Part shown: positions 45,392 through 55,351 of the stretch, piece after piece
How positions within the stretch are numbered: the first letter of the stretch is position 1
Layout: each line of letters begins with the position of its first letter
NCBI GenBank assembly: GCA_051061015.1
Contig: JBPFEG010000064.1
Span: forward strand, 39,417 to 103,416
Origin: Methylomicrobium sp051061015
GTDB taxonomy: Bacteria; Pseudomonadota; Gammaproteobacteria; Methylococcales; Methylomonadaceae
Direction of reading: 5' to 3'
Length of the DNA stretch: 64,000 nucleotides
The notes under the pieces: model-generated
The model's input: the letters and a program-made list of their open reading frames with translations, nothing else
Database searches by the model: none
Told to the model about the DNA's origin: nothing
Translations under genes and position numbers: made by a program

Positions 45392-46864
45392 ATGTCAAAA
45401 TCGTTTCAGGCGGCCACCCTGGCCGCAACGCTGGCCATGAACGGCTGCGGCACGCAGCAGGCTCAACACCTTGATCTGGCAAGCGCAGCCGCCGACACCG
45501 CCGGAATCAAGTCGATCGAATTTTCCGGCACCGGGCACTGGTACCAATTCGGCCAGGCGCCGAATCCGGGTTTACCGTGGCCGCCGTTCGAACTGAATAA
45601 CTATAGCGCCGACATCGATTATGCCACTGCCAGCGCCAGGGTCCAGATCAGCCGCAAGCAAATCATCGAGCCCGGCCGCAATCGTCCGGTACCGACCGTG
45701 CAAAAGGTCGATCAATATATCAGCGGCTCTACGGCCTGGAATCTGACCCCGCCTGCCGCCAATGCGCAAAATCCGGCGCCGACCCTTACCGCGCAGCCGG
45801 CCGCCGTGGAAGAACGCGCCGCGGAAATCTGGGCCAGCCCCCAAGGTTTTTTGAAAGCGGCGCTTCAGCATCAAGCCAAGCAGCAGCCCGTGAATGGCGG
45901 CACCGAAATCTCGTTCGTGATCGGCGGCAAATACCGCTATGTCGGCTTGCTGAACAGCAAGCATCAACTCGAGAAAGTGCAAACCTGGATAGACAATCCG
46001 GTACTGGGCGATACACTGATCGAAACCCGGTACAGCAATTACCGGGATTTCGGCGGCATCCAGTTTCCCGGCCATATCGCGCGCAGCCAGGGCGGCTACC
46101 CGGTCCTGGACATCGACGTAGCCGAAGTCAAAGCCAACCCCACCGTCAGCATTGCCGTTCCGCCGGAATCCGCCAAGGCGCCAGCCGTTAAGGTCACCGC
46201 GAATAAGCTCGCCGATGGCGTGTATTACCTGACCGGCGGCACTCATCACAGCGTCGCGATCGACCAGAAAGACCATATCGTACTGGTCGAAGCGCCACAG
46301 AACGAGGAGCGGTCGCTGGCGCTGATCGCCAAATTACAGGAAGTGTTTCCGAACAAACCGGTCAAATACCTGATCAATACTCACGCCCATTTCGACCACG
46401 CCGGGGGCCTTCGCACCTTTGCGGATGCGGGAGCCACGATCGTAACGTCCGAGCCGAATCAGGCTTATTACGAAAAGGTCTGGGCAGCGCCGCACACCCT
46501 CAACCCCGACCGCCTGGAAAAATCTAAAAGGCCAGCCCGCTTCGAATCTTTTACCGGCAAGCACGTCCTGTCGGACGGGAATCGCCGGATCGAGATTCTG
46601 GCCCTGGCCGGCAATAGCCATAACGACGCATTCGCTGCGATCTATCTGCCCAAGGAAAAAATCCTGATCGAGGCCGATGCCTATACGCCGACCGCAGCCA
46701 ACGTGCCTCCACCCGTCACGCCGAATCCCTACTCTGTCAATCTTTTCGACACTATCCGCAAATTGAAGCTGGACGTCGACAAGATAGCCGCCCTGCATGG
46801 GCCGCGCGTCGCGACACTGGACGATTTGCGCACCGCTATCGGCCTGCAGACCAGCGCCAGATAA
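45392..46864 (+). CDS. Metallo-beta-lactamase-fold hydrolase, exported
   Basis: 490 residues. A hydrophobic N-terminus (QAATLAATLAMNGCG) suggests export; the cysteine is not in a perfect lipobox. Residues 35-275 form a beta-rich domain of unknown role. Residues 280-480 are an MBL domain with the zinc motif THAHFDHAGG and further ligands around AGNSHNDAFAA and IEADAYTP. The start follows CAGGAGATTCC. It lies 212 bases after the adaptor gene in the same direction. Substrate unknown. Confidence 0.85.
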   Translation: MSKSFQAATLAATLAMNGCGTQQAQHLDLASAAADTAGIKSIEFSGTGHWYQFGQAPNPGLPWPPFELNNYSADIDYATASARVQISRKQIIEPGRNRPVPTVQKVDQYISGSTAWNLTPPAANAQNPAPTLTAQPAAVEERAAEIWASPQGFLKAALQHQAKQQPVNGGTEISFVIGGKYRYVGLLNSKHQLEKVQTWIDNPVLGDTLIETRYSNYRDFGGIQFPGHIARSQGGYPVLDIDVAEVKANPTVSIAVPPESAKAPAVKVTANKLADGVYYLTGGTHHSVAIDQKDHIVLVEAPQNEERSLALIAKLQEVFPNKPVKYLINTHAHFDHAGGLRTFADAGATIVTSEPNQAYYEKVWAAPHTLNPDRLEKSKRPARFESFTGKHVLSDGNRRIEILALAGNSHNDAFAAIYLPKEKILIEADAYTPTAANVPPPVTPNPYSVNLFDTIRKLKLDVDKIAALHGPRVATLDDLRTAIGLQTSAR

Positions 46865-47219
46865 GATTACCGCTGTGTTGTCTCCGACCCGGCAACGGGT
46901 CCGGGACATCATCGGTTATTGCGACATGACGCATGGTTAAAGATTCTCAGAATATCTACCTCGAAATCCGCTTTTTAGCCATGCCGAAAAATTACACCTT
47001 GAGAATACTCAGAACATAGCTAACTTCTAAAAACTGCTGCTCAACCAACACCCATCAAACAAAAACTGCTGTCCCGCCAGCAGCCTGCATCCGACACTCA
47101 GGCTAAATATCCATTTAAAACATTAGCTTATCAGATGGCACAAAGCCTGCTTAGTCTAAAGCCTATTTGAATTCAAAATTTCAATTATCCGGCTCATCTC
47201 TAAACTCTAATCGACCTGC
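46865..47219. other. Intergenic before the tetR gene
   Basis: No gene. A short hairpin GACCCG-GCAA-CGGGTC with a GNRA-type loop lies at about 46886-46901 and may end the metallo-beta-lactamase-fold gene transcript. The rest is AT-rich and presumably carries the efflux operon promoter and operator. Confidence 0.4.
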
Positions 47220-47864
47220 ATGACTGATCTGAAAAAAAAATCGGAGCGCACGCGCAACCGTCTCTTGACCGCCGCCTGCCGCATCTTTGCCGAGAAAGGC
47301 TTTCAGGAAGCGACGATAGCTGAAATCTGCGAACAGGCTCAAACCAATATCGCTTCGGTCAACTATCACTTCCGGGACAAGGAAACCCTTTACCTGGAAT
47401 CCTGGCGCTTTGCTTTCAATCACGAACTGATACGGCATCCGCCCGAAGGCTGCGTCGCCGTGGATGCCTCACCGGAACAACGGCTGGCCGGACGGATACA
47501 CTCGCTAATCCAGCGCGTTGCCGATCACAACGGCTATTCGTTTGCAATCATGCATAAGGAAATGGCCCGCCCCACCCGTTTGCTGGCGGACATTCTGGAA
47601 AAGGAAATCGACCCGCAACGCCGGCAGCTGTTCGGTCTTCTAAAAGAATGTCTGGGCCATACCGCCGATGACCGTCATCTGCAATATTGCCACGACAGCA
47701 TCATGGGCCAGTGCTTTCAATTGCTGAGGTTGAAGCAGATACAACAGGTTCATCCCCAGCACAGCCACCCTTCTGATCTGAGTGACATCAAGGCTTATGC
47801 CGACCATGTCGTGCAATTTTCGCTGGCCGGGATCGAAGCCATTCGCACCCTTACCCACAATTAA
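47220..47864 (+). CDS. TetR/AcrR-family regulator (CerR type)
   Basis: 214 residues. The N-terminal helix-turn-helix (about 8-55) reads TRNRLLTAACRIFAEKGFQEATIAEICEQAQTNIASVNYHF, with the CerR-like NIASVNYHFRDK. The C-terminal part (85-210) contains the MHKEMARPTRLLADI stretch of the DUF1956 group. It stands three bases before the adaptor gene of an RND pump, so it is likely the local, self-regulating repressor. Confidence 0.9.
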   Translation: MTDLKKKSERTRNRLLTAACRIFAEKGFQEATIAEICEQAQTNIASVNYHFRDKETLYLESWRFAFNHELIRHPPEGCVAVDASPEQRLAGRIHSLIQRVADHNGYSFAIMHKEMARPTRLLADILEKEIDPQRRQLFGLLKECLGHTADDRHLQYCHDSIMGQCFQLLRLKQIQQVHPQHSHPSDLSDIKAYADHVVQFSLAGIEAIRTLTHN

Positions 47865-47867
47865 CCC

Positions 47868-49142
47868 ATGCCAAGCCCCATCCCTGATCCGCGTTTAATA
47901 CCGCAGAGCAGCCGCTTGCGCCGCTTTATTTTTCCCGCCGTCCTGCTGATCATCGCACTGGCTTCCGCCGGCTTATATGCAGGCCACCGCGCGGAGAGCA
48001 AGGCAGCCACACCCGAGAGAGGAGCCGGCAAGACTCTGCGCGGCGGCGATGTCGGCTTTCCAGCGGTGGCGGTTGAAACCGTGACAAAGGCCGATTTTCC
48101 GGTGTATCTGAACGGTTTGGGAACGGTGACGGCCTTGCGCACCGTTACGGTCAGGCCGCGGGTCGACGGGGAACTGGTGAGAGTCGTCTTCACCGAAGGA
48201 CAGATGGTCAAGCAGGGCGATCTGTTGGCCGAAATCGATCCGCGTCCGTTTCAGGTACAGTTGCAGCAGGCTGAAGGCCAGTTGCTGCGCGATGAAGCGT
48301 TGCTGAAAAACGCCGAACTCGATCATGCACGGTATCAGACATTGCTCACTCAGGACTCGATTGCCGCCCAACAGGTGATGGCTCAGGACACCCAGGTCAA
48401 ACAATACCGCGGCAGCGTGGAAATGGATAAGGCGCAGGTCAACAATGCCAGGTTGCAGCTCGCCTATGCAAAACTGACCGCCCCGATCTCAGGCCGCGTG
48501 GGTCTCAGGCAGATCGATCAGGGCAATCTGGTCAGAACCGGCGATGCCAACGGTCTGGTCGTGATCACGCAGATACAGCCGATCAATGTGGTATTCACGC
48601 TCCCGGAAGACAAGGTGCAGCCCTTGATCCGGCGACTGCATTCCAACCAGTCTGTCAGCGTCGAAGCCTATGATCGTGCCGGCAAGATACGGCTGGCCGT
48701 CGGCAAATTGCTGGCGATCGACAATCAGATCGATCCGGGCACCGGCACGTTGAAGCTGAAGGCGCAATTCGACAATAGCGAAGGCAGTCTGTTTGCGAAT
48801 CAGTTCGTGAACGTCAAGATGCTGCTGGATACCCTGCATGACGTGACTCAGGTGTCCAGCGCGGCGGTTCAATACGATAGCCAGGGCGCTTTCGTTTATG
48901 TGATCGGCCCGGATGCAGGCGTACAGCAACGCCGCGTGACATTGGGACCGAGCGCCGCCGACAAGGTCGCGGTATTAAGCAATCTAACCGCTCATGAAGC
49001 CGTGGTGATAGAAGGGTTCGACCACCTGCGCGACGGCGGCAAGGCCGATATCGCCGAAAGGGACGGCCAGGCGGTAGCCTCCAGCCCCGAATCGCTTCTG
49101 AAGCCGCAAGCCCAGCCCGGTAAACGCGAGCAACGCAGCTGA
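47868..49142 (+). CDS. mdtA: MdtA-like RND periplasmic adaptor
   Basis: A 424-residue adaptor of the MdtA type: anchor helix (FIFPAVLLIIALASAGLYAG), VDGELVRVVFTEGQMVKQGDLLAEIDPRPF, a coiled-coil hairpin (QLQQAEGQLLRDEALLKN to MDKAQVNNARLQLAY), then APISGRVGLRQIDQGN and the barrel domain with QPINVVFTLPED. It belongs to the same transcription unit as the regulator before it and the permease after it. Confidence 0.92.
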   Translation: MPSPIPDPRLIPQSSRLRRFIFPAVLLIIALASAGLYAGHRAESKAATPERGAGKTLRGGDVGFPAVAVETVTKADFPVYLNGLGTVTALRTVTVRPRVDGELVRVVFTEGQMVKQGDLLAEIDPRPFQVQLQQAEGQLLRDEALLKNAELDHARYQTLLTQDSIAAQQVMAQDTQVKQYRGSVEMDKAQVNNARLQLAYAKLTAPISGRVGLRQIDQGNLVRTGDANGLVVITQIQPINVVFTLPEDKVQPLIRRLHSNQSVSVEAYDRAGKIRLAVGKLLAIDNQIDPGTGTLKLKAQFDNSEGSLFANQFVNVKMLLDTLHDVTQVSSAAVQYDSQGAFVYVIGPDAGVQQRRVTLGPSAADKVAVLSNLTAHEAVVIEGFDHLRDGGKADIAERDGQAVASSPESLLKPQAQPGKREQRS

Positions 49143-49144
49143 CT

Positions 49145-52100
49145 ATGAATCATTCAGGCCAGGGTTCGCCCAACTTCAACCCCTCGCGGTCCTTCATTTT
49201 ACGCCCGGTCGCGACGTCGCTGCTGATGGTCGCGATGCTGCTGGTCGGCATTCTTGCCTACCGACTGTTGCCGGTGTCGGCCTTGCCGCAGGTCGATTAT
49301 CCGACCATTCAGATCGTGACGCTGTATCCGGGCGCCAGTCCGGAAGTGATGACGTCGATCGTCACCGCGCCTTTAGAGCGTCAGTTCGGGCAAATGCCGG
49401 GTCTCACGCAAATGTCGTCGACCAGTTCCGGCGGCGCCTCGGTCATTACCTTGCAGTTCGCGCTCGAACTGGACCTGGATATTGCCGAGCAGACCGTGCA
49501 GGCGGCAATCAATGCCGCGGCGACTTTTCTGCCGGGCGACTTGCCGCAGCCGCCGATTTACAGCAAAGTCAACCCGGCCGACACGCCGATCGTGACGCTG
49601 GCGGTCAGTTCGAAAACCCTGCCGTTATACAAGGTCCAGGATCTGGTCGATACCCGGATCGCGCAGAAGCTCTCGCAGTTGCCCGGCGTCGGCATGGTCA
49701 GCCTGAGCGGCGGCCAGCGTCCGGCCGTGCGTATTCAGGCCAATCATCAGGCGCTGGCCGCTTACGGCATCAGTCTGGAAGACCTGCGCCGCGCGATCGC
49801 GGCGACCAATGTGAACCAGCCGAAAGGCATATTCAACGGCCCGCTGCGCTCGGCGATCATCGACAGCAACGATCAATTGCGCTCGGCCGCCGAATATCGC
49901 GAGCTGGTGGTGGCGTATCGGAATGGCGCGCCGGTGCATCTGGCCGAGGTCGCCAATGTAATCGATGATGCTGAAAATACCCGGCTGGCGGCCTGGGCCA
50001 ATGCGTCGCCGGCGGTAATCTTGAACATCCAGCGCCAGCCGGGCGCCAACGTGATCGAAGTGGTCGAACGCATCAAGGCATTGTTGCCGCAATTGCAGGC
50101 CTCGCTGCCGCTGAACGTCGAAGTGCTCCCGCTGACCGACCGCACAGTCACGATCCGCGCCTCGGTTCATGATGTGCAATTCGAACTGCTGCTGGCGATT
50201 GCGCTGGTCGTGATGGTAATCTTCCTGTTCCTGCGCAACGTGCCGGCCACGGTCATTCCCGGCATCGCGGTGCCGCTGTCGTTGGTGGGCACCTTCGCGG
50301 TGATGTATCTGGCCGATTTCAGTATCAACAACCTGACCCTGATGGCGCTGACCATCGCGACCGGCTTCGTGGTCGACGACGCGATCGTCGTGATCGAAAA
50401 CATCTCCCGCTATATCGAGCGCGGCGAATCGCCGCTGAAAGCCGCGCTGAAAGGCTCCGAGCAGATCGGCTTTACCATCATCTCGCTGACCTTTTCGCTG
50501 GTCGCGGTACTGATACCGCTGTTGTTCATGGGCGACGTGGTCGGCCGGCTGTTTCGGGAGTTTGCGATTACGCTCGCGGTCGCGATCCTGATTTCGGCGC
50601 TCGTGTCGCTGACTTTGACGCCGATGATGTGTGCCCGACTGCTGCGCCAAGGGCTCGAACATGACCCCATCAACGGCGACGGCTGGTTCGATCGCCTGAT
50701 CGCCGGTTACGGCCGCAGCCTGGCCTGGGTAATGCGGCATCAGGTCATGACCATGTCGGTGTTTGCCGCGACCGTGGCGTTGACGGTGGCGCTGTATGTC
50801 TTCATCCCCAAAGGCTTTTTCCCGCCGCAGGATACCGGCCTGATCCAGGGTTTCTCCGAGGCGCTACAAAACGTCTCGTTCGCGGCAATGAGCGAATACC
50901 AGCAGGCGCTCGGCAGGCGGATTATGGAGGATCCGGCGGTCGAGAGTCTGTCGTCGTTCATCGGCGTCGACGGCATCAACACGACCCCGAATGCCGGCCG
51001 CTTCCTGATCAATCTGAAGCCACGGGAAGAACGAGGGGCCAGCGCCGCCGAGGTGATCGTCCGGCTGAAGCCGAAGCTGTCCGACGTGGCCGATGTAAAA
51101 CTGTATCTGCAAGCGGTGCAGGATTTGACGATGGAAAACCAGGTCAGCCGCACGCAATACCAGTTTACGCTCGAAAGCCCGAACATCGATGAACTGAACC
51201 GCTGGACCCAGGCATTGGCCGCGAAACTGTCCAGCCATCCTGAATTTGACGAGGTCGCCAGCGATGTGCAGGACCAGGGCCGGCAAGTCTATGTAAACAT
51301 CGATCGCAGTACTGCCAGCCGCCTCGGGATCACCACCGCGACGATCGACGACATGCTCTACAGTGCCTACGGACAACGCCAGGTATCAACCATTTTTACC
51401 CAGTCGAACCAGTACCGGGTGGTGCTGGAAGTAGATCCCGAGGCCCAGAAAGGCCCCGCCTCGTTGAACGACCTGCGCATCCCGTCCGGCAACGGCAGTC
51501 AGGTGCCGCTGTCCGAGATTGCCGAAATTTCCGAACGTCCGACGCCGCTGTCGATCAATCATCTCGACCAATTCCCGGTCGCGACGCTGTCGTTCAATCT
51601 GGCGACGGGCGCCGCGCTCGGCGATGCGGTACGCGTGATCGATCAGGTCAAGCAGGACATCGGCTTGCCGCTCAGCATCCGTACCCGCTACCAGGGCGCA
51701 GCGCAGGCGTTTAACGCCTCGCTCGGCAATACTCTGTGGCTGATCCTGGCTGCGATCGTGACCGTCTACATTGTGCTCGGAGTCTTGTACGAGAGCTACA
51801 TCCATCCGTTGACGATCCTGTCGACACTGCCTTCCGCCGGTGTCGGCGCCCTGCTCGCGTTGCTCCTGGCCGGCGAGGATCTGGGCATCTTCGGGATTAT
51901 CGGCATCATTCTGCTGATCGGCATCGTGAAGAAAAACGCAATCATGATGATCGACTTCGCGCTGGAGGCGGAGCGCAAGCACAAGATGCCCCCCGGCGAG
52001 GCGATTTTCCAGGCCTGCCTGCTGCGCTTCCGGCCGATTCTGATGACCACGCTGGCCGCGCTCCTGGGCGCGTTGCCGTTGATGCTGGGCAGCGGCGTAG

Positions 52101-52273
52101 GTTCGGAACTGCGGCATCCGCTCGGCATCACGATCATCGGCGGTCTGATCTTCAGCCAGTTGCTGACCCTCTATACCACGTCGGTGGTCTATCTGTATCT
52201 TGACCGCCTCCGCCTGGATTTCCTCTCCCGATTTTCTAACCATCCCGCCGAGAAAGCGGGCGAACCTGCCTGA
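49145..52273 (+). CDS. mdtB: MdtB/MuxB-like RND efflux permease
   Basis: A 1042-residue RND permease. The N-terminus (SRSFILRPVATSLLMVAMLLVGILAYRLLPVSALPQVDYPTI) is that of MdtB/MuxB, with the proton-relay segment ATGFVVDDAIVVIEN and C-terminal GIVKKNAIMMIDFAL. In Enterobacteria MdtB pairs with MdtC; only one permease is present here, so it is probably a homotrimer. Two-base spacing to the adaptor and the outer-membrane factor shows a compact operon. Confidence 0.93.
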   Translation: MNHSGQGSPNFNPSRSFILRPVATSLLMVAMLLVGILAYRLLPVSALPQVDYPTIQIVTLYPGASPEVMTSIVTAPLERQFGQMPGLTQMSSTSSGGASVITLQFALELDLDIAEQTVQAAINAAATFLPGDLPQPPIYSKVNPADTPIVTLAVSSKTLPLYKVQDLVDTRIAQKLSQLPGVGMVSLSGGQRPAVRIQANHQALAAYGISLEDLRRAIAATNVNQPKGIFNGPLRSAIIDSNDQLRSAAEYRELVVAYRNGAPVHLAEVANVIDDAENTRLAAWANASPAVILNIQRQPGANVIEVVERIKALLPQLQASLPLNVEVLPLTDRTVTIRASVHDVQFELLLAIALVVMVIFLFLRNVPATVIPGIAVPLSLVGTFAVMYLADFSINNLTLMALTIATGFVVDDAIVVIENISRYIERGESPLKAALKGSEQIGFTIISLTFSLVAVLIPLLFMGDVVGRLFREFAITLAVAILISALVSLTLTPMMCARLLRQGLEHDPINGDGWFDRLIAGYGRSLAWVMRHQVMTMSVFAATVALTVALYVFIPKGFFPPQDTGLIQGFSEALQNVSFAAMSEYQQALGRRIMEDPAVESLSSFIGVDGINTTPNAGRFLINLKPREERGASAAEVIVRLKPKLSDVADVKLYLQAVQDLTMENQVSRTQYQFTLESPNIDELNRWTQALAAKLSSHPEFDEVASDVQDQGRQVYVNIDRSTASRLGITTATIDDMLYSAYGQRQVSTIFTQSNQYRVVLEVDPEAQKGPASLNDLRIPSGNGSQVPLSEIAEISERPTPLSINHLDQFPVATLSFNLATGAALGDAVRVIDQVKQDIGLPLSIRTRYQGAAQAFNASLGNTLWLILAAIVTVYIVLGVLYESYIHPLTILSTLPSAGVGALLALLLAGEDLGIFGIIGIILLIGIVKKNAIMMIDFALEAERKHKMPPGEAIFQACLLRFRPILMTTLAALLGALPLMLGSGVGSELRHPLGITIIGGLIFSQLLTLYTTSVVYLYLDRLRLDFLSRFSNHPAEKAGEPA

Positions 52274-52290
52274 GTTTGTCTGAGATTTGC

Positions 52291-53769
52291 ATGAATTTGC
52301 GCATTAGCCCTATGATCATTTTAACCCTGATCAGCCTTCCGCTTGCCGGCTGCATGCTGGGTCCCGACCATGTTCGCCCGAAGGCGGCCGTTACCGACGA
52401 ATTCAAGGAGGCGAAAGGCTGGAAGCCCGCGCAGCCGCACGACACCGCGCTGCCGCAGAAATGGTGGCAGCTCTTCAACGACCCAAAGTTGAATGAACTG
52501 GTCGAACAGGTGGCCGACGCCAATCAGTCGGTGGCTCAGGCCGAGGCGCAGTACCGTCAGGCCCAGCATCTGGTGCAGTCGTCGCAATCGTCCCTGCTGC
52601 CGGTCGCGACGCTGACAGGCCAGGTCAGCCGCTTCCAGGCCGCCTCGGGCCAAAGTATCGCGGTGCCCGGGATTAGAAACCTGTTCGGCCTCGGCGCCGG
52701 CGCGGTCTGGGAGCCCGATTTGTGGGGCAGAATCCGCCGCCAAGTGGAAGCCAATACCGGCAGCGCCCAGGCCAGCGCCGCGACCTTGCAGGGGCTGATC
52801 CTGTCCAGCCAGGCCATGCTGGCGCAAAACTACTTCCAGTTGCAGACGCTGGACGCACAGAAAGCCCTGCTCGACAAAACCGTAGCCGCCTATACTAAAA
52901 CGCTCGAGATCACGAAAAACCGTTATGCGGTCGGCGTCGCTAGCAAGGCCGATGTGGTGCAGGCCGAGGCGCAACTCGAATCGGCCCGCGCCCAGGCCAT
53001 CAATCTTGGCGTACAGCGGGCCAGGCTCGAACATGCGATCGCAGTATTGATCGGCAAGACGCCGGCGGAGTTATCGCTGCCGTCGTCGCCGATACGGCTC
53101 CAGCCGCCTTCGATTCCGGTCAGCCTGCCGTCCGAACTGCTCGAACGCCGCCCCGACATCGCAGCCGCCGAACGCCAGGTCGCCGCCGCGAATGCCAAGA
53201 TCGGTATCGCCAAGGCCGCCTATTTCCCGTCCTTAAATCTGGCCGTCAGCGGCGGCTATCAAACCAGCGATATCGACACGCTGTTCACGATGGCGCGCCG
53301 TTACTGGGCGCTGGGACCGGCAGGCGCGGCGCTGACCGTGTTCGACGGCGGCGTCAAGAACGCCCAGTATCAACAGGCCATCGCCGCACATGACGCCACC
53401 GTCGCCGCCTACCGACAGACCGTGCTGACCGGCTTTCAGGAGGTCGAGGACAACCTGGCCGCCTTGCGTATTCTTCAGGAAGAGTTCCAGGTGCAGGAAA
53501 AAGCCGTCGCCGCCGCCGAACAGGCCCTGGCGCTAACGATTAACCAGTACAGGGCCGGCACCGTCAGTTATTTGAACGTGATGACCGCGCAGACCGAAGC
53601 ATTATCGAATCAGCAAACTGCGGTGCAGCTGAAAGGCGAACAATTGAACGCTTCGGTGTTGCTGGTCAAGGCCCTGGGCGGCGGCTGGAACGACCGTTTG
53701 CTGCCGACGAAGGACGAGGCCGACGGCGACCGCAAATGGACCGATTATTTGATTTTGCCGGTGGAGTAA
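52291..53769 (+). CDS. Outer-membrane efflux lipoprotein (NodT family)
   Basis: 492 residues from the ATG at 52291 (an upstream TTG at 52276 is in frame). The lipobox LPLAGC gives Cys21, marking an outer-membrane lipoprotein. The two TolC-like repeats (about 60-265 and 270-475) include QSVAQAEAQYRQAQ and ERRPDIAAAERQVAAANAKIG. It completes the tripartite pump. Confidence 0.92.
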   Translation: MNLRISPMIILTLISLPLAGCMLGPDHVRPKAAVTDEFKEAKGWKPAQPHDTALPQKWWQLFNDPKLNELVEQVADANQSVAQAEAQYRQAQHLVQSSQSSLLPVATLTGQVSRFQAASGQSIAVPGIRNLFGLGAGAVWEPDLWGRIRRQVEANTGSAQASAATLQGLILSSQAMLAQNYFQLQTLDAQKALLDKTVAAYTKTLEITKNRYAVGVASKADVVQAEAQLESARAQAINLGVQRARLEHAIAVLIGKTPAELSLPSSPIRLQPPSIPVSLPSELLERRPDIAAAERQVAAANAKIGIAKAAYFPSLNLAVSGGYQTSDIDTLFTMARRYWALGPAGAALTVFDGGVKNAQYQQAIAAHDATVAAYRQTVLTGFQEVEDNLAALRILQEEFQVQEKAVAAAEQALALTINQYRAGTVSYLNVMTAQTEALSNQQTAVQLKGEQLNASVLLVKALGGGWNDRLLPTKDEADGDRKWTDYLILPVE

Positions 53770-53840
53770 GGCTAATGCTCCCCAGTTAACGGCTGTTTTA
53801 AGGATCATTGTTGTAAGTCAGAGCGTTTTCATATTGTGGT

Positions 53841-53866
53841 TAGGGCGAATGAATTCGCCCCTACAA
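53841..53866. repeat. Small palindromic repeat (GGGCGAA/TTCGCCC)
   Basis: TAGGGCGAATGAATTCGCCC followed by CTACA: a near-perfect palindrome. Its CGCCCCTACA end resembles that of 1709-1740. Confidence 0.5.
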
Positions 53867-54323
53867 CAGGCTATATCCCCAAACCGAAAATGCTCTAACA
53901 GCTTCACGCACGACTCTTCTCCTTCCCTCTCTCCTTAAGCCGCTTTGAGGAAGCCATTTTTTAAAGGCGGCGCCCCCGCACCTATTTGTTGAGATCGATC
54001 CCAGGCATTTCCGCTCTCGATGACCCTTTGTACTGACAAATGCCAAAATCATTCGCCTCTGAAACCTTCAAAAAGCCGGGGATACAAGGCATGCTCGATC
54101 TATGAGGCCGACTGCTGACCTATCAACACCCAGCCAGCAGAGGGCAACCAAATCTGATGATTAACAAACAGCTATAAATTCTTTCTGCCCATAAAGCGAA
54201 ATTTTATTCGCCGGCCCGCACGCCATTTTTATCATTTTGTTGATCATTAACATTATAAATAACAGACACATATAAGTTATTTAAATCGAAACAACCCCAT
54301 CAAATTCCGATTTACATTCAAAC

Positions 54324-54339
54324 TGGCACGTCTCCTGCT
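54324..54339 (+). promoter_or_regulatory. Possible sigma-54 promoter of tonB-exbBD
   Basis: TGGCAC, five bases, CTGCT: one mismatch to TGGCAC-N5-TTGCW, with GG and GC exactly 12 bases apart. The ATG of tonB is about 170 bases downstream. No enhancer site was identified. Confidence 0.4.
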
Positions 54340-54510
54340 ATCACCTGTGTAAAACGCCTCAATCAACAAAAGCCGTTTTTTTTGTGTTTGCACAACGGAT
54401 TCCGCTTAATCGAATCGCCGGTCTTATGTTTCACCTGACCCGCACTGAAAAAGCGCATCGACCGGATCGGAAGAATCTCTGAGCAACGGTTACTTAACAG
54501 GAACATCGCA

Positions 54511-55341
54511 ATGAGCAGTCCTTTACCATTTACCAAACCCTTTGCGTCGGCCGGCCCGTCTCTGGACTGGCAACCGGACGGTACGGTTTCACTGAACCCC
54601 GCCGCCGCACTATCTGCCGCGGATTTCTCGCCAGCGCCGCTGAGCAAGGTGCTGGCCAATTTCAAATACACCGGCGATGACCGCGACCGCAAGCCACTCG
54701 ATTATCTACTGCTGGGCGTGCTGTCGATTCTCCTCCATACCGGTTTCGTCCGGCATTTTGACGGCGCAGCGCTTGAACAGGAGATCGTCGAACCGGTCAA
54801 GCTGTTGCCCAAAGTCCAAATCACTCTCTCCAGGCCGCAGCCGAAACCGGTCGCACCGCCCCCACCAGTCGCAAAGCCCAAGCCGCCCGTAAAGAAAGTC
54901 GTGCCGCTGAAACCCCAAAAGCCCAAACGGGCACCTCCGAAAGTTGTCGAGCAGGCGCCAGTTCCGGAACCGGCGCCTGCGATCTCCAACGCACCGACTG
55001 CACCGGTTCAGGCTCCTCCGGCGCCGCCGGCCCCACCGCCACCGGTCGTGCAGGAAAAAATTACTGCCCCGACCGCCGGAGCGGATTATCTGCACAATCC
55101 GGCGCCGGAATACCCTGAAATCGCGATGGAACGGGGATGGGAGGGCAAGGTGGTAATGAAGATTCATGTCAAGCCCGACGGCAAACCGGACCAGGTCAAT
55201 GTAATCAAGTCCAGCGGCCAGAAAGTGCTGGACGATGCGGCGGTCAAAACCGTCAAGCAGTGGTCTTTCGTACCCGCCAAGCGCGGCGATACTCCGATCG
55301 CCGGCTGGGTTACCGTTCCAATCAATTTCAACTTATCCTGA
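54511..55341 (+). CDS. tonB: TonB energy-transducing protein
   Basis: A 276-residue TonB. It has an unusually long cytoplasmic N-terminus (about 65 residues), a membrane helix (LDYLLLGVLSILLHTGF), a Pro/Lys-rich periplasmic spacer (about 105-190) and a C-terminal TonB domain (195-276) with YPEIAMERGWEGKVVMKIHV and WSFVPAKRGD. It transmits proton-motive force from ExbBD to outer-membrane receptors. The first gene of a three-gene operon; no receptor gene is near. Confidence 0.92.
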   Translation: MSSPLPFTKPFASAGPSLDWQPDGTVSLNPAAALSAADFSPAPLSKVLANFKYTGDDRDRKPLDYLLLGVLSILLHTGFVRHFDGAALEQEIVEPVKLLPKVQITLSRPQPKPVAPPPPVAKPKPPVKKVVPLKPQKPKRAPPKVVEQAPVPEPAPAISNAPTAPVQAPPAPPAPPPPVVQEKITAPTAGADYLHNPAPEYPEIAMERGWEGKVVMKIHVKPDGKPDQVNVIKSSGQKVLDDAAVKTVKQWSFVPAKRGDTPIAGWVTVPINFNLS

Positions 55342-55351
55342 GGATACTTCA

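Larger units (their letters stand above)
53770..54510. other. Long intergenic region before tonB
   Basis: No coding frame. It contains a palindromic repeat (53841-53866), AT-rich stretches and a possible sigma-54 promoter (54324-54339). Confidence 0.45.
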
